Shown here piece after piece: positions 36,221 to 46,265 of a stretch of 64,000 nucleotides of DNA. The DNA is taken from positions 30,932 through 94,931 of the forward strand of contig JBFMGG010000004.1 of NCBI GenBank assembly GCA_040752835.1. The letters run 5' to 3'. This DNA comes from Campylobacterota bacterium (lineage in GTDB: Bacteria; Campylobacterota; Campylobacteria; Campylobacterales; Sulfurimonadaceae). The notes below the pieces were generated by a model. That model saw nothing but the letters and a program-made list of their open reading frames with translations. It was not told the origin of the DNA and ran no database searches. Numbering within the stretch: the first letter of the stretch is position 1; the number at the start of each line of letters is the position of its first letter. The position numbers were made by a program, and so were the translations under genes.

Positions 36221-36616
36221 TTACCAAATCGTACAAAGGACTTCGCCGCCGACGCCAAGCTCATACGCTTTATCGTTAGGAAGTACCCCTTTTGAACTGC
36301 TGACGATGATCGTACCGTAACCGTTTTTGAAACGTTTCAATTCGTCTTTGCCTTTGTAAATACGGCGTCCCGGTTTAGAGACACGTTTTACTTCATTGAT
36401 AACCGTGCGACCTTTTTCATCGTATTTGAGTACGACGTTGATCGTCTTTTTCACGCCGTCTTCGACAACGTTGAAGCTCTCGATGTAGCCTTTGTCTGCC
36501 AGAATGGCAACTACCGCTTCTACAACTTTGGAATGTACCAATGTCGTAGAATCCAAACGACGCATCGCCGCGTTACGGATACGTGTCAACGAATCCGCGA
36601 TCAAATCATTAATCAT
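36221..36616 (-). CDS. rpsH: Small ribosomal subunit protein uS8
   Basis: 131 residues. Starts [19 protein letters not shown] and ends with the conserved [29 protein letters not shown]8 commonly represses the spc operon by binding its mRNA; no such site was identified here. Confidence 0.97.
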   Translation of the reverse strand: MINDLIADSLTRIRNAAMRRLDSTTLVHSKVVEAVVAILADKGYIESFNVVEDGVKKTINVVLKYDEKGRTVINEVKRVSKPGRRIYKGKDELKRFKNGYGTIIVSSSKGVLPNDKAYELGVGGEVLCTIW

Positions 36617-36656
36617 TTTTTTTCCTTATCTAATCATTAGGAGTATCAAGCCGGAA

Positions 36657-36842
36657 TTACCAGCTTGACTTTCTAACGCCTGGGATCAACCCTTCGTTTG
36701 CCATTTTACGGAAGCAAACGCGACAAATTCCGAAATCGCTGATAACAGAGTGCGGACGACCGCAGATCTGGCAGCGTGTGTAAGCGCGAACCGCAAATTT
36801 AGGTGTGCGTTTCGCCTTAGCGATCATTGACTTTTTAGCCAT
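36657..36842 (-). CDS. rpsZ: Small ribosomal subunit protein uS14, zinc-binding type
   Basis: 61-residue zinc-ribbon form of S14: four Cys in [22 protein letters not shown]. The short type is usual in Campylobacterota. The gene overlaps rplE by 1 bp. Confidence 0.95.
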   Translation of the reverse strand: MAKKSMIAKAKRTPKFAVRAYTRCQICGRPHSVISDFGICRVCFRKMANEGLIPGVRKSSW

Positions 36843-37387
36843 TATTCTCTCCCTTTAGCAAACGGCATGCCGAGCATTTCAAGAAGTTTGAAAGCGTCTT
36901 TGTCGTTTGTCGCAGTTGTCACGACGGTGATGTTCATCCCGTGGATCTGCATGATGTCATCGTAATTTACTTCCGGGAAAATCAACTGCTCGGTAATACC
37001 GAAGTTGTAGTTTCCGCGACCGTCAAAGCCGTTGCGTGGGATACCACGGAAGTCTTTAACACGGGGAAGTGATACAGAGATCAGTTTGTCCATGAAATCG
37101 TACATCTGGGCACCGCGGAGCGTTACTTTGACACCGACCGGCATCCCTTCACGCACTTTGAATCCCGCAACCGATTTACGCGCATTGACGACCATCGCAC
37201 GCTGTCCGGCGATGTTGCTGATCGTGTCCTGGATATTCTGGATCAGTTTGTTATCTTTCATCGCGAAACCGCATCCGACAGAGATAACCACTTTTTCCAG
37301 CGCAGGAACCTGCATTACGTTTGCAATCCCGAGATTGCTTTGAAGCTCAGGCTTAAGAGCCAGATATTTATCTTTCAAACGTGCCAT
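36842..37387 (-). CDS. rplE: Large ribosomal subunit protein uL5
   Basis: 181 residues; binds 5S rRNA in the central protuberance. [31 protein letters not shown] and the C-terminal [27 protein letters not shown] are diagnostic. Confidence 0.97.
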   Translation of the reverse strand: MARLKDKYLALKPELQSNLGIANVMQVPALEKVVISVGCGFAMKDNKLIQNIQDTISNIAGQRAMVVNARKSVAGFKVREGMPVGVKVTLRGAQMYDFMDKLISVSLPRVKDFRGIPRNGFDGRGNYNFGITEQLIFPEVNYDDIMQIHGMNITVVTTATNDKDAFKLLEMLGMPFAKGRE

Positions 37388-37389
37388 GA

Positions 37390-37620
37390 TTACGCCTCTA
37401 CTTTGCGGACATTCGATGCATCGATCGGCATCTCTTTGCTGATAAATCCGCCTTGTGGATTTTGTTCGCTGGGTTTAACCGTTTTCTTAGCGACACGGAC
37501 ACCCTTGACGATCACTTTGTTTTTCTTAGGCATTACCTGAAGCACTTCGGCTTTCGTACCTTTGTCGTCACCGGCGATCACTTCGACAGTGTCGCCTTTT
37601 TTGAATTTAAATTTTGCCAT
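37390..37620 (-). CDS. rplX: Large ribosomal subunit protein uL24
   Basis: 76 residues with the KOW motif [21 protein letters not shown]. Two adjacent ATGs (37623, 37620) exist; GGAGG lies at a better distance from the second. Overlaps the rplN stop. Confidence 0.96.
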   Translation of the reverse strand: MAKFKFKKGDTVEVIAGDDKGTKAEVLQVMPKKNKVIVKGVRVAKKTVKPSEQNPQGGFISKEMPIDASNVRKVEA

Positions 37621-37988
37621 CATACAACCTCCGGAGCCAAAGAAACGATTTTCATGAAACCGGCGTAACGTACTTCACGGCTTACCGGTCCGAAAATACG
37701 TGTCCCGACTGGCTCACGTTTTTTATCCAGGATAACTGCGGCATTTTCGTCGAAACGGATCAGAGAACCGTTTTCACGGTGAACCTCTTTTTTCGTACGG
37801 ACGACAACCGCGGTTACTACCTGACCTCTTTTGATCTTACCGGTAGGAGCCGCTTTTTTGACCGATGCGATGATAACATCGCCGACAGTCGCATAACGGC
37901 GTTTTGAACCGCCAAGAACCTTGATACACATGAGCTCTTTAGCCCCTGTGTTATCCGCTACAACAAGACGGGTAAAACTCTGGATCAT
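37620..37988 (-). CDS. rplN: Large ribosomal subunit protein uL14
   Basis: 122 residues: [27 protein letters not shown] at the start, [24 protein letters not shown] at the end. Overlaps rpsQ by 4 bp. Confidence 0.97.
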   Translation of the reverse strand: MIQSFTRLVVADNTGAKELMCIKVLGGSKRRYATVGDVIIASVKKAAPTGKIKRGQVVTAVVVRTKKEVHRENGSLIRFDENAAVILDKKREPVGTRIFGPVSREVRYAGFMKIVSLAPEVV

Positions 37989-38236
37989 GCTTCTACCCCT
38001 TTAACAAGAGTTTTGAAACGGAATGATTTGCTTTTCGAGAGCGGACGGCACTCGATCGCAACGACTTCGTCACCAACGTTAAGCTGGTTGTTTTCGTCGT
38101 GAATCATGTATTTTTTGAAACGTTTTACCGTTTTGTGGTAGCGTGGGTGCATTACGCGGCGTTCAACAACGATAGTCGCTGTTTTGTCACCCGCTTTTTT
38201 GACTACGATACCTTGAATTTCACGTTTATGTGTCAT
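37985..38236 (-). CDS. rpsQ: Small ribosomal subunit protein uS17
   Basis: 83 residues, OB fold: [30 protein letters not shown] and [12 protein letters not shown]. Start overlaps no upstream gene; 10-bp gap from rpmC. Confidence 0.96.
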   Translation of the reverse strand: MTHKREIQGIVVKKAGDKTATIVVERRVMHPRYHKTVKRFKKYMIHDENNQLNVGDEVVAIECRPLSKSKSFRFKTLVKGVEA

Positions 38237-38246
38237 AGCTTGGCCC

Positions 38247-38432
38247 TTACTTCACCGCGCTGAGCGCAGTGTTGATGCGTGCAATGTCTTTTTTCGCAGC
38301 ACGAAGTTCGCTCGTGTTGGTCAATTGCATCATTTTTTGCTTGATTTTCAAAGTAAAGAGCTCAATTTTTTTCTCTTTGAGCATCCCTTGAAGTTCAACA
38401 GCTGTTTTACCGTTCAAATCAGTATACTTCAT
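38247..38432 (-). CDS. rpmC: Large ribosomal subunit protein uL29
   Basis: 61-residue helical hairpin protein near the exit tunnel: [22 protein letters not shown], ending [18 protein letters not shown]. Overlaps rplP by 14 bp. Confidence 0.95.
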   Translation of the reverse strand: MKYTDLNGKTAVELQGMLKEKKIELFTLKIKQKMMQLTNTSELRAAKKDIARINTALSAVK

Positions 38433-38844
38433 TGCTCATCTCCGCTGTAACAATTTTTGTTTTGAATGGGAGTTTCTGCATTGCAAGCGCCAACGCTTCA
38501 CGCGCCAGACCCTCTTCAACGCCGCCCATTTCAAAAATGATACGACCCGGTTCGATGTTCATGACCCACTGATCGACGCCACCTTTACCTTTACCCATCC
38601 GCACTTCGAGTGGTTTGGCAGTAAGAGGTTTCGCAGGGAAAACGCGAATCCAGATTTTACCGTTACGTTTGATGTGACGGGTAGCCGCGATACGAGCCGC
38701 TTCGATTTGACGGGAGTTGATACGTCCCGCTTCCGTTGCTTTGAAACCGATGGTTCCGAAGTCAAGTTTATTTCCGCGAGTAGCGTAACCGCGGTTACGC
38801 CCTTTCATTTGTTTACGATATTTCGTACGTTTAGGCATCAACAT
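38419..38844 (-). CDS. rplP: Large ribosomal subunit protein uL16
   Basis: 141 residues; begins [19 protein letters not shown] and contains the conserved [13 protein letters not shown] and [23 protein letters not shown]. Starts 2 bp after rpsC. Confidence 0.97.
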   Translation of the reverse strand: MLMPKRTKYRKQMKGRNRGYATRGNKLDFGTIGFKATEAGRINSRQIEAARIAATRHIKRNGKIWIRVFPAKPLTAKPLEVRMGKGKGGVDQWVMNIEPGRIIFEMGGVEEGLAREALALAMQKLPFKTKIVTAEMSNEVY

Positions 38845-38846
38845 GA

Positions 38847-39557
38847 TTATTTAGCCTTTCTGCGGGGACGGCGCTGTTCACCTTCGCCACGCTCTTCTTT
38901 AGATTCTTTTGCTTCTGGCTGAATCCCTTTGGTGAGAACCTCACCTTTGAAGATCCATACTTTGATACCGATTACACCGTATGTGGTGTGGGCTTCTGCG
39001 AAACCGTAATCGATTTTTGCACGGAGAGTATGAAGAGGTACGCGACCTTCAAGATACCACTCGGTACGTGCGATTTCAGCACCGCCCAGACGGCCCGCTA
39101 CTGAAACTTTGATCCCTTTTGCGCCTGAACGTTGTGCATTCTGCATAACTTTTTTCATCGCACGGCGGAATGCAACCCGTTTTTCAAGCTGAGTAGCGAC
39201 GTTTTCCGCAACGAGCTGTGCGGAAGCCTGCGCTTTTTTCTCTTCTTTGATGTTGACGGCAACCGGTTTACCGATCAGGTTTTGGAGAGATTCTTTGATT
39301 TTTTCAATGTCAGAACCTTTTTTCCCGATGATGATACCCGGACGTGCCGCGATGATCGTAACGCGAAGACGTTTCGCGGTACGCTCGATGACGATGTTGC
39401 TCACACCGGCATAGTAGAGTTCTTTTTTCAAGAATGTACGGATTTTATGGTCTTCGCCGAGGGAAACCGGAGCCGTTTTGAAGTTCGGGAACCAGCGAGA
39501 TTCCCAGTTACGGTTGATACCCAGACGAAGTCCGATAGGATTAACTTTCTGACCCAT
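38847..39557 (-). CDS. rpsC: Small ribosomal subunit protein uS3
   Basis: 236 residues. [23 protein letters not shown], the KH domain motif [15 protein letters not shown] and [22 protein letters not shown] are present. The C-terminal tail from about residue 212 is highly charged ([17 protein letters not shown]). Confidence 0.97.
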   Translation of the reverse strand: MGQKVNPIGLRLGINRNWESRWFPNFKTAPVSLGEDHKIRTFLKKELYYAGVSNIVIERTAKRLRVTIIAARPGIIIGKKGSDIEKIKESLQNLIGKPVAVNIKEEKKAQASAQLVAENVATQLEKRVAFRRAMKKVMQNAQRSGAKGIKVSVAGRLGGAEIARTEWYLEGRVPLHTLRAKIDYGFAEAHTTYGVIGIKVWIFKGEVLTKGIQPEAKESKEERGEGEQRRPRRKAK

Positions 39558-39559
39558 AA

Positions 39560-39877
39560 TTATTTACCTTCTACTTCTACCAAAATGTGCGACGTCGGTT
39601 TGCGGATACCAGAGGCGCTACCGCGAGCACGCTGCATAAAGCGTTTCAAAACCGGGCCTGCATCGACGCGGCATGATTTGATAACGCAATCTTCCGCTTC
39701 CTGTCCGCTGTTGGCAACCGCAGAAGCGATTACTTTAGCGATGATTTTAGCCGCTTTGTTCGGAGTAAACTCCAGTGCAGCCATTGCTTGTTCAGCATTC
39801 ATTCCTTGAACTTCGCGAGCGATCAAACGAGATTTAGTCGGAGATACGCGAACGAATTTTAACAGTGCTCTTGCCAT
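39560..39877 (-). CDS. rplV: Large ribosomal subunit protein uL22
   Basis: 105 residues, slightly shorter than the E. coli protein. [21 protein letters not shown] and the tunnel-lining beta hairpin region [19 protein letters not shown] are intact. Confidence 0.96.
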   Translation of the reverse strand: MARALLKFVRVSPTKSRLIAREVQGMNAEQAMAALEFTPNKAAKIIAKVIASAVANSGQEAEDCVIKSCRVDAGPVLKRFMQRARGSASGIRKPTSHILVEVEGK

Positions 39878-39886
39878 ATCTCTTCC

Positions 39887-40168
39887 TTATTTCCCGATTT
39901 TCTTCTGTACGGAACCTTTGTGGCCCTTGAACGTACGTGTTGGTGCGAATTCACCAAGTTTGTAACCGATGTGGTTTTCCGTTACGAAAACCGGTACAAA
40001 CTGACGGCCATTGTGGACGTTGAACGTCAAACCGATCATTTCCGGGAGGATCACGCTGCGGCGTGACCAGGTTTTGATAGGTTTAGTGTTTTTCGTCTCT
40101 TTGGCAGAAATCACTTTTTTCATAAGGTGTCCGTCGACAAACGGTCCTTTTTTTACCGATCTAGCCAT
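39887..40168 (-). CDS. rpsS: Small ribosomal subunit protein uS19
   Basis: 93 residues: [40 protein letters not shown] and [14 protein letters not shown] match the family throughout. Confidence 0.97.
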   Translation of the reverse strand: MARSVKKGPFVDGHLMKKVISAKETKNTKPIKTWSRRSVILPEMIGLTFNVHNGRQFVPVFVTENHIGYKLGEFAPTRTFKGHKGSVQKKIGK

Positions 40169-40171
40169 TGA

Positions 40172-41002
40172 TTAACCCTTTTTGCGACGAGAGATAATAA
40201 GTCTATCGCTCGATTTTTTACGACGTGTTTTAGCACCTTTGGTCGGTTTACCCCAAGGAGTAACCGGGTGACGTCCCGAGTTTGTTTTACCTTCACCACC
40301 ACCGTGCGGGTGGTCGATTGGGTTCATCGCAGAACCACGCGTTTGCGGGCGGATACCCATGTGGCGTGTACGTCCCGCTTTACCGAGAACGATGTTGATG
40401 TACTCTTCGTTACCGACGATACCGATGGTTGCCATACATTCACCCAGAATGTAGCGCATCTCGCCCGATGGAAGACGAAGGGATACGTATTTGCCGTCAC
40501 GTCCCATGATTTGAGCGGATGTTCCCGCTGAACGAACGATCTGTCCGCCTTTACCGGGTTTGAGCTCGATGTTGTGAACGGTCGTACCGACAGGGATGTT
40601 CATCAATTTCATGGCGTTGCCCGATTTGATGTCCAGTCCGCTCTCAGCCGCCATTACCACGTCACCGACGTTCAAACCTTTCGGCTGAAGGATGTAGCGT
40701 TTTTCACCGTCGACGTAGTTGACGAGTGCGATACGGCAGTTACGGTACGGATCGTATTCGATTGCCGCAACGGTCCCGGCGATGCCGAATTTGTTCCGTT
40801 TGAAATCGATGATACGGTAAAGCTTTTTCGCTCCCGCTTCTTTGTGGCGTGACGTGATGCGACCGTTGTTGTTACGACCCGCTGCGGCAGGAAGTTTTTT
40901 CAACAATGAGCGAACCGACGCTTTTGCCGTGATGTCCGAGTTGTCGACGTTTGTATAGAAACGACGGCTCGGGGTGGTTGGTTTATACGTTTTGATCGCC
41001 AT
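40172..41002 (-). CDS. rplB: Large ribosomal subunit protein uL2
   Basis: 276 residues. Conserved [37 protein letters not shown] and the peptidyl-transferase-proximal [25 protein letters not shown] with its key His are present. Confidence 0.97.
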   Translation of the reverse strand: MAIKTYKPTTPSRRFYTNVDNSDITAKASVRSLLKKLPAAAGRNNNGRITSRHKEAGAKKLYRIIDFKRNKFGIAGTVAAIEYDPYRNCRIALVNYVDGEKRYILQPKGLNVGDVVMAAESGLDIKSGNAMKLMNIPVGTTVHNIELKPGKGGQIVRSAGTSAQIMGRDGKYVSLRLPSGEMRYILGECMATIGIVGNEEYINIVLGKAGRTRHMGIRPQTRGSAMNPIDHPHGGGEGKTNSGRHPVTPWGKPTKGAKTRRKKSSDRLIISRRKKG

Positions 41003-41003
41003 A

Positions 41004-41285
41004 TTACACCGCCAGACTATCGATTTGTGCGCCTTCCGGCAGTTTTACATAGAACTTTTTAAAGTCGTTCTGTTTACCGGTAAGACCGCGGAAACGTTTT
41101 ACTTTTCCGCTTTGGTTCAAAGAGTTAACGCGAGCCGGAACGATTCCGAAGTACTCTCTGAACACCTCTTTAAGAGCGTTTTTAGTCATACGTGGAGACG
41201 TCTGAACTACGATTACGCCCTCTTCTTGAAGACCAAGAGTCTTCTCTGTATACAGGATCGATTTGATATCAGTAATATCTGCCAT
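41004..41285 (-). CDS. rplW: Large ribosomal subunit protein uL23
   Basis: 93 residues; tunnel-exit protein contacting trigger factor and [25 protein letters not shown] at the start, with [25 protein letters not shown] in the rRNA-binding loop. Confidence 0.96.
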   Translation of the reverse strand: MADITDIKSILYTEKTLGLQEEGVIVVQTSPRMTKNALKEVFREYFGIVPARVNSLNQSGKVKRFRGLTGKQNDFKKFYVKLPEGAQIDSLAV

Positions 41286-41286
41286 C

Positions 41287-41898
41287 TTAGCTCTCTTTAG
41301 TCAGATTTTCCCATACCGCTTTTTCGATTACTACCGAACGGTATGTCGCAGCCAAAAAGGCGTTGAGTTCATTCTCTTCCACGATGTACGTTTTAGAGAG
41401 GTTACGGAATGCCAAATAGGTTTTCTCGTCGAGAATCTTTTTAACCAAAAGAGCGTCACGGACGTTCAGGTTGTTGAACAGCGTTACCGCGTCTTTTGTT
41501 TTCCCGCTTGGAACTTCGATGCTGTCAACGATGAACAGTTTCCCTTCGTTCGCCAATGCATCCAAAGCAAATTTCAACGCAAGTTTCTTTTGCTTTTTGT
41601 TTACTTTCTGATCGTAGTTACGACCGGTGTTCGGTCCGTGTACGACCGCACCGCCGACCCATACGGGAGAACGGCGTGAACCGGCACGCGCACCGCCACG
41701 GCCTTTCTGGGCCCATGGTTTTTTACCGCCGCCGCGAACTTCCGCACGCGTTTTGGCAGACGCAGTGTCCGCACGGAGGCTTGCTTGATACGATTTAACG
41801 TACAAGTAGAGGTTGTGCGGGTTGATGCCGCTAAAGCTCTCAGGCAATGCCAGTTCAGAGGCTTTTTCGAATTTTTCGTTCAGTACAATCGCGCTCAT
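41287..41898 (-). CDS. rplD: Large ribosomal subunit protein uL4
   Basis: 203 residues. The exit-tunnel loop [25 protein letters not shown] is intact. L4 autoregulates the S10 operon in enterobacteria; a leader hairpin upstream of rpsJ is noted separately. Overlaps rplC by 1 bp. Confidence 0.97.
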   Translation of the reverse strand: MSAIVLNEKFEKASELALPESFSGINPHNLYLYVKSYQASLRADTASAKTRAEVRGGGKKPWAQKGRGGARAGSRRSPVWVGGAVVHGPNTGRNYDQKVNKKQKKLALKFALDALANEGKLFIVDSIEVPSGKTKDAVTLFNNLNVRDALLVKKILDEKTYLAFRNLSKTYIVEENELNAFLAATYRSVVIEKAVWENLTKES

Positions 41899-42473
41899 TA
41901 TTTCACTACCTTTACACGACCTAGTGCACCGTTAGCGCCCGGGATAGAACCCACGACAACCAATACACCGTTTTGTGCGTCATACGACATCACTTCATTT
42001 TTGACGGTTACTTGCTCGTTACCGTACTGACCTGACATTTTGCGCCCTTTCTGGACTTTACCAGGCCATTCGCGGTTACCGATCGAACCGCTGGTGCGGT
42101 GGAAACGGTGACCGTGCGCTGCAGGTCCGCCTCCGAAGTTCCAGCGTTTCATAACACCGGTGAAACCGCGACCTTTTGTGTTGAATACGCTTTTGACGGT
42201 TTTAGCGTCCGCCAGAGGAGCCATATCCAGATCGCCCGCTTCCGTGTTAGCCACAGCCAGCGTAGCGAATTTGTTGAACTCCGCAGAGAGGTTATACTTC
42301 TTCTGCTGACCTTCAACCGATTTGTTTGATGATTTCCCTTCGCTGTACGCGACCAGGGCTTTGCCGTCTTTCACTTCGCAAACTTTCGCTTCTTTCACTT
42401 TCAAAAGAGTGACAACTTTGCTCTGAGCACCGACGGTACGGCTCATGCCGATTTTTTCTACGATGTATTCCAC
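41898..42473 (-). CDS. rplC: Large ribosomal subunit protein uL3
   Basis: 191 residues. [32 protein letters not shown] and [19 protein letters not shown] are the conserved rRNA-contact segments. Confidence 0.97.
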   Translation of the reverse strand: MEYIVEKIGMSRTVGAQSKVVTLLKVKEAKVCEVKDGKALVAYSEGKSSNKSVEGQQKKYNLSAEFNKFATLAVANTEAGDLDMAPLADAKTVKSVFNTKGRGFTGVMKRWNFGGGPAAHGHRFHRTSGSIGNREWPGKVQKGRKMSGQYGNEQVTVKNEVMSYDAQNGVLVVVGSIPGANGALGRVKVVK

Positions 42474-42483
42474 GACCTACTCC

Positions 42484-42795
42484 TTACTTGTCCATAGAGC
42501 GAACTTCAACGTCCACTTCCGGAGCCAAGTCAAGCTTCATCAGCGAATCAACGGTATCCGGCGTAGCCGATACGATGTCGATAAGACGAGCGTGCATGCG
42601 GATCTCGAACTGCTCACGAGAACTTTTGTTAACGTGCGGTGAACGGAGAACCGTATACTTACGAATCTTGGTTGGCAAAGGGATTGGGCCGCGAATTTCC
42701 GCACCCGTTCGCTTTACAGCTTCAACAATAGAGGCAACAGAACGATCAAGTACGCGATGATCGTACGCTCTAAGTTTCAAACGAATCTTTTCCAT
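42484..42795 (-). CDS. rpsJ: Small ribosomal subunit protein uS10
   Basis: 103 residues, first gene of the S10 operon. [42 protein letters not shown] is the standard N-terminal half; [17 protein letters not shown] follows. Preceded by a strong promoter and a short leader. Confidence 0.97.
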   Translation of the reverse strand: MEKIRLKLRAYDHRVLDRSVASIVEAVKRTGAEIRGPIPLPTKIRKYTVLRSPHVNKSSREQFEIRMHARLIDIVSATPDTVDSLMKLDLAPEVDVEVRSMDK

Positions 42796-42819
42796 AATGT
42801 TTTCCTTAATAAAGAACTC

Positions 42820-42836
42820 GTCAGGTGGACCCTGAC
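42820..42836 (-). promoter_or_regulatory. Hairpin in the rpsJ leader
   Basis: GTCAGG/CCTGAC, a perfect 6-bp stem with a 5-nt loop, right at the 5' end of the predicted S10 mRNA leader of about 50 nt. It could stabilise the mRNA or act in autoregulation; much smaller than the E. coli S10 leader. Confidence 0.4.
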
Positions 42837-42852
42837 TATAATAAGGCTCGAA

Positions 42853-42881
42853 ATTATACCGACATACCCCCTGAGGGTCAA
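42853..42881 (-). promoter_or_regulatory. S10 operon promoter
   Basis: Minus-strand TTGACC (42876-42881), 17-bp spacer, TATAAT (42853-42858): close to the sigma70 consensus and stronger than other promoters in the window. Predicted transcript start near 42846. Confidence 0.8.
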
Positions 42882-42910
42882 GGATTTCAGGGGTGAAAAA
42901 CCGATATTTT

Positions 42911-42916
42911 TATAAT
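42911..42916 (+). promoter_or_regulatory. Promoter -10 of ATPase gene
   Basis: Plus-strand TATAAT in TTTTTATAATTTTG, about 66 bp before the ATG at 42983, back-to-back with the S10 promoter. Confidence 0.45.
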
Positions 42917-42982
42917 TTTGTTTCCTTTTAAGAAGGAAGATGTTATATTTCACCAACCGTTTTTCGATCCGAAAGGCTTCCC

Positions 42983-44047
42983 ATGACGACTCTGCTGGAG
43001 GAATACTACCGTTACGACCTCAACAATTCCGGCTTTATCGAACGCAAAACCGCAATCGGCGAGGAGAGCATCCTGCTCGTCGGTATCGCCCAGTCGGGGA
43101 AAACATCGCTCCTCAAAAGCCATCTTCTGGGAATGAAGAAATCGCACTACCTCTATCTCGACTGCCGTGATCTCCGTCTAGACGTCAATGAGCTTAACAA
43201 TGTGCTCAAACCTTTCTGCAAAGAGCACAAGATTTCGGTTCTCGCCCTCGACAATTACCGAGAGGGGATCGAGCTGTTCGATATCGCCCAGTTGATCCTC
43301 ACCTCGGAATATCCCCTCGACGTTCCATTCAAAACGTTGGAGCTGAACCTGCTCGATTTCGAAGAGTTTCTTGCATTCGAGCCGAAATTCGATTCGACGG
43401 CACTGAACCATTTTTTCCAGCTCGGGGGATTTCCCGCCATGCACCGTATCCATCCCTCCGAGCGGCTTTTGTATCTGCAAAAGACGCTCATCCGTGCGCT
43501 GGAGCCGATTGAACTCGATATCGTCTCACAGGCTTCGAAAATGGTGACGCAGAAAGTTTCGGCATACAACCTCTACGAACGGCTCAAAGGGGAGCGTAAA
43601 ATTTCCAAGGACAAGCTCTATCTTCACGTCCAGTCGCTGATCGACAGACGCTATCTCCTGATGCTCTCCAAATACGACCACCCCAGCGCCGTCAAAAAAC
43701 TCTACCTGTGCGACACCGCCATCAAACAGGCCCTCAATCTCCAAAAGCATTTCGGACGGGTTTTTGAAAACCTCGTCTATTTGGAACTGGTCAAACATAA
43801 AATCGACTGTTATTACGAGGAAGGGATCGATTTTTATCTTCCCGCACGTTCCCAGATCATCCTGGCCCTCCCGTTCGCGAACGAACACGCCCTGTTCAAA
43901 AAAGTCGAAACGCTCGAGGGTTTCATCATCACCCACGGCGTCAGGGAGATCATCGCGGTCACGATGAATCTCGAAAGTACCCTCTCCCACCCCATCGCAC
44001 GGATCGAGATGGTCCCCTTCCCCCAGTGGACTCTGGCGGAGGAATAA
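42983..44047 (+). CDS. P-loop ATPase of the AAA_14/DUF4143-like group
   Basis: 354 residues. Walker A is GIAQSGKTS (about 34-42). The usual Walker B with acidic residues is replaced by ISVLALDNYREG, so a catalytic Glu is not evident. LNLLDFEEFLAFEP and HFFQLGGFPAMH are the features typical of AAA_14/DUF4143 ATPases, followed by a winged-helix segment (VSAYNLYERLKGERKISKDKLYLHVQSLIDRRYLLML) and a nuclease-like C-terminal domain (FGRVFENLVYLELVKH, FYLPARSQIILALPF). This family is widespread but has no settled function. Start at 42983 preceded by GAAAGG; an overlapping frame at 42940 was not accepted. Confidence 0.8.
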   Translation: MTTLLEEYYRYDLNNSGFIERKTAIGEESILLVGIAQSGKTSLLKSHLLGMKKSHYLYLDCRDLRLDVNELNNVLKPFCKEHKISVLALDNYREGIELFDIAQLILTSEYPLDVPFKTLELNLLDFEEFLAFEPKFDSTALNHFFQLGGFPAMHRIHPSERLLYLQKTLIRALEPIELDIVSQASKMVTQKVSAYNLYERLKGERKISKDKLYLHVQSLIDRRYLLMLSKYDHPSAVKKLYLCDTAIKQALNLQKHFGRVFENLVYLELVKHKIDCYYEEGIDFYLPARSQIILALPFANEHALFKKVETLEGFIITHGVREIIAVTMNLESTLSHPIARIEMVPFPQWTLAEE

Positions 44048-44114
44048 ACTGCCTTAATCGTTTTTTTGCCGATAATGTCCTACAATGCGCAAAAACGATC
44101 GAACAGGCGTATTC

Positions 44115-44663
44115 ATGAATTTTTGCGGTATCGACGAAGCGGGAAGAGGTCCCCTTGCGGGTCCTTTGTACATTGCGGGAGTGATCTTGAAGACCCCGGT
44201 AGCGGGGCTTGGGGATTCGAAAAAACTGAGTGAAAAAAAACGTGAAGCGCTGTTCGAGGCGATTCGCGCCTCTTCTTCGTACCACATCGCCCGTTTCGAT
44301 GCCGCCCGGATCGACGAGATCGGAATTTCGGGCTGCCTGGCCCAGGGGCTTCGGGAAATCATGGCGGCATTGGGCGAGGCCGAATACCTTTACGACGGAA
44401 ATTCGACGTTCGGGGTCGAAGGACTGCGCACGATGGTCAAAGCCGACGCCGCCGTGCCCGAAGTGAGTGCCGCATCGATCCTCGCGAAAGTTTCGCGCGA
44501 CCGGGAGATGATCGAACTCGCCGCCCGTTATCCCGAATACGGCTTCGAAGGGCATAAAGGGTACGGCAGCGCCGCCCATGTCGAAGCGATCCGGCAGCAC
44601 GGCTACTGCGAGATCCACCGTAAAAGCTTCAAACTCAAAGCGCTTCAGCCGACACTTTTTTGA
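44115..44663 (+). CDS. rnhB: Ribonuclease HII
   Basis: Removes ribonucleotides from DNA and degrades RNA in RNA-DNA hybrids. From the ATG at 44115 it has 182 residues and starts MNFCGIDEAGRGPLAGPL, with catalytic Asp7 and Glu8; the further Asp residues lie in YDGNSTF and SRDREM. The C-terminal YPEYGFEGHKGYGSAAH is typical. An ATG ten codons upstream (44085) is possible but would add an unusual leader. Confidence 0.95.
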   Translation: MNFCGIDEAGRGPLAGPLYIAGVILKTPVAGLGDSKKLSEKKREALFEAIRASSSYHIARFDAARIDEIGISGCLAQGLREIMAALGEAEYLYDGNSTFGVEGLRTMVKADAAVPEVSAASILAKVSRDREMIELAARYPEYGFEGHKGYGSAAHVEAIRQHGYCEIHRKSFKLKALQPTLF

Positions 44664-44682
44664 CTACGGCAGATAATGAGCA

Positions 44683-45357
44683 TCAGAACGTAATATTTAC
44701 CGTCGGGAAGTTGACATAAATAACATCCTGGCCACCCGGGTTGTCGTATTTGAAAACTCCCCCGCCCAAATCAAAATCGACCCCTACGCTAAACGACGTC
44801 GTATCCTGATTCACCACCAGCGGAGTGGGATGGGAATAAACCACCTGCACTCCTCCGCTGGTTGCAACGGCATTGGCACCCGCCAAAACCCCGCTCAGAC
44901 TCGCATCGCTGAAATCGATTGTGATAGCCGTGTCGGCCCGTGATGCTGAGGCCGTGTTGGCCAGTGCGAGCAACGCGTTTTGAAATGCGGTCCCCAAGGT
45001 AAACCGCGAACCGCTGGTGCAACGCGCACCGTCGATGCAAGCGTTGATTGTAAAAGTATTGGCGATCGTCACCCGCGTCTGCGTGTAGGTACCGTACGGA
45101 ATGGTCGCATTGGCAACCATCGCCGCGATGTCGGATCCCGCCGTCGCACTTGCGATGTTCACCGTCGTCGGAGTCTCCGAGAGGGTGACGTACATCCCCT
45201 TTTCACTATTGTACGATTCGAGCTTTGTAATCGTTACATTGTACTTGGTGATGCTGGCTCCGCCTACCCCATCGACCAACGACGCCGGAGCGGCATTCGC
45301 TATGCCGAAGCTCAATGCCAACAGTCCGACCGCTCTAAACAAACCTCTTTTCATCAT
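44683..45357 (-). CDS. Secreted Ala/Thr-rich protein, DUF4382-like
   Basis: 224 residues with a signal peptide (GLLALSFGIANA). The mature part is beta-rich: ITKYNVTITKLESYNSEKGMYVTL, ATIPYGTYTQTRVTIAN, a Cys pair in NACIDGARCTSG that may be a disulfide, and a C-terminal aromatic strand FDLGGGVFKYDN ... YVNFPTVNITF. The first 100 residues resemble DUF4382 surface proteins (inference). Its ATG overlaps the stop of the inverse-autotransporter barrel gene (ATGA), so the two are made together. Function unknown. Confidence 0.7.
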   Translation of the reverse strand: MMKRGLFRAVGLLALSFGIANAAPASLVDGVGGASITKYNVTITKLESYNSEKGMYVTLSETPTTVNIASATAGSDIAAMVANATIPYGTYTQTRVTIANTFTINACIDGARCTSGSRFTLGTAFQNALLALANTASASRADTAITIDFSDASLSGVLAGANAVATSGGVQVVYSHPTPLVVNQDTTSFSVGVDFDLGGGVFKYDNPGGQDVIYVNFPTVNITF

Positions 45358-46232
45358 GAACCCCTTCCGATTTTAATATTTGCGTTAACCGATTTCTCGA
45401 TGATCAGGTCGTGTTCCCGTTTGACGGGGATCAAGAGTCGATCGTGCAAATCGGATGACTGTTCCATGTTCTTGCTTCCGGGGGTTTTCGAACCCAACGA
45501 AATCGTCATTTCTCCCATCAGACGATTTTGATCCATCGATCCTTGCTTGTTGTTGTCGTGGGTATATTTCATCCCCAGCGTCACAACATCGTTTAAAAAA
45601 TACTCCATCCGAAACGCTTTTTGCTTCAGATCCTCGGTTTGTTTTGCATCCCATACGGTATACGAAGCGAACACTTTGAGAGGAAAACCCGGAATAATCG
45701 TTCCTCCCAGTTCAACATCCCATCCGTCCAGTACCTCTTCGAAAACGCCGGCTGAAACCTCTTTTTTGTTCGTAACGGCCATGTAACGGTTGGCACGGAA
45801 TTCCGCGAGTTTCCCGATCGCCTCGAAACCGATGCTCCACCGTTCATGATTGTTCTTGTTTTGATAATCATAAAAGCTGTTGATCCCGAGCATCACTTCA
45901 GGATGAATGATGTTGCGGTATCCCAGTCCGATATTGTAGGTGTCTACGTTACCGCGCAGCGAGGTGTGGAACTGCCAAAACAGCATGTCATCTTCGTAAA
46001 ACTGTGTCACCGGCTGAACGGTCTCGAGATTCCACGTCGGCTTGTAATTCTCTTCGACACCGATGTCGAAAGTCGTCCTTTTCAACCAATCGGGCGCGTT
46101 CTGAGGCATTTTAACCATCTGTAAAACGCTGTTAAGAGCCTGGGTCGTGTCCGAACTGCCCTCCGCCTGTGCGGATGTGACAGACAAACACGCAACCACC
46201 GCCGCAGAGATTGTCATTCGTTTCATATCCAT
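45354..46232 (-). CDS. Inverse autotransporter beta-barrel protein without passenger
   Basis: 292 residues. A signal peptide (ISAAVVACLSVTSAQA) is followed by the intimin/invasin-type outer-membrane barrel: TQFYEDDMLFWQFHTSLRG, YNIGLGYRNIIHPEVMLGINSFYDYQN and RWSIGFEAIGKLAEFRANRYM are strong matches to the family pattern. Intimins carry extracellular Ig-like passengers after the barrel; here the protein ends about 45 residues after the last strand, without one. GGAGG lies 9 nt before the ATG. It is coupled to the secreted protein at 44683-45357, which might act as a separate passenger (inference). Confidence 0.8.
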   Translation of the reverse strand: MDMKRMTISAAVVACLSVTSAQAEGSSDTTQALNSVLQMVKMPQNAPDWLKRTTFDIGVEENYKPTWNLETVQPVTQFYEDDMLFWQFHTSLRGNVDTYNIGLGYRNIIHPEVMLGINSFYDYQNKNNHERWSIGFEAIGKLAEFRANRYMAVTNKKEVSAGVFEEVLDGWDVELGGTIIPGFPLKVFASYTVWDAKQTEDLKQKAFRMEYFLNDVVTLGMKYTHDNNKQGSMDQNRLMGEMTISLGSKTPGSKNMEQSSDLHDRLLIPVKREHDLIIEKSVNANIKIGRGS

Positions 46233-46265
46233 CTTTGCGATCCTCCTTTTTTCTTACATGCCCAT

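Noticed and set aside
42940..43170. Small frame with a good AAGGAAG site before its ATG, overlapping the start of the ATPase gene
   Set aside because: The product turns into Arg/Pro-rich out-of-frame sequence, whereas the frame from 42983 gives a coherent P-loop ATPase.
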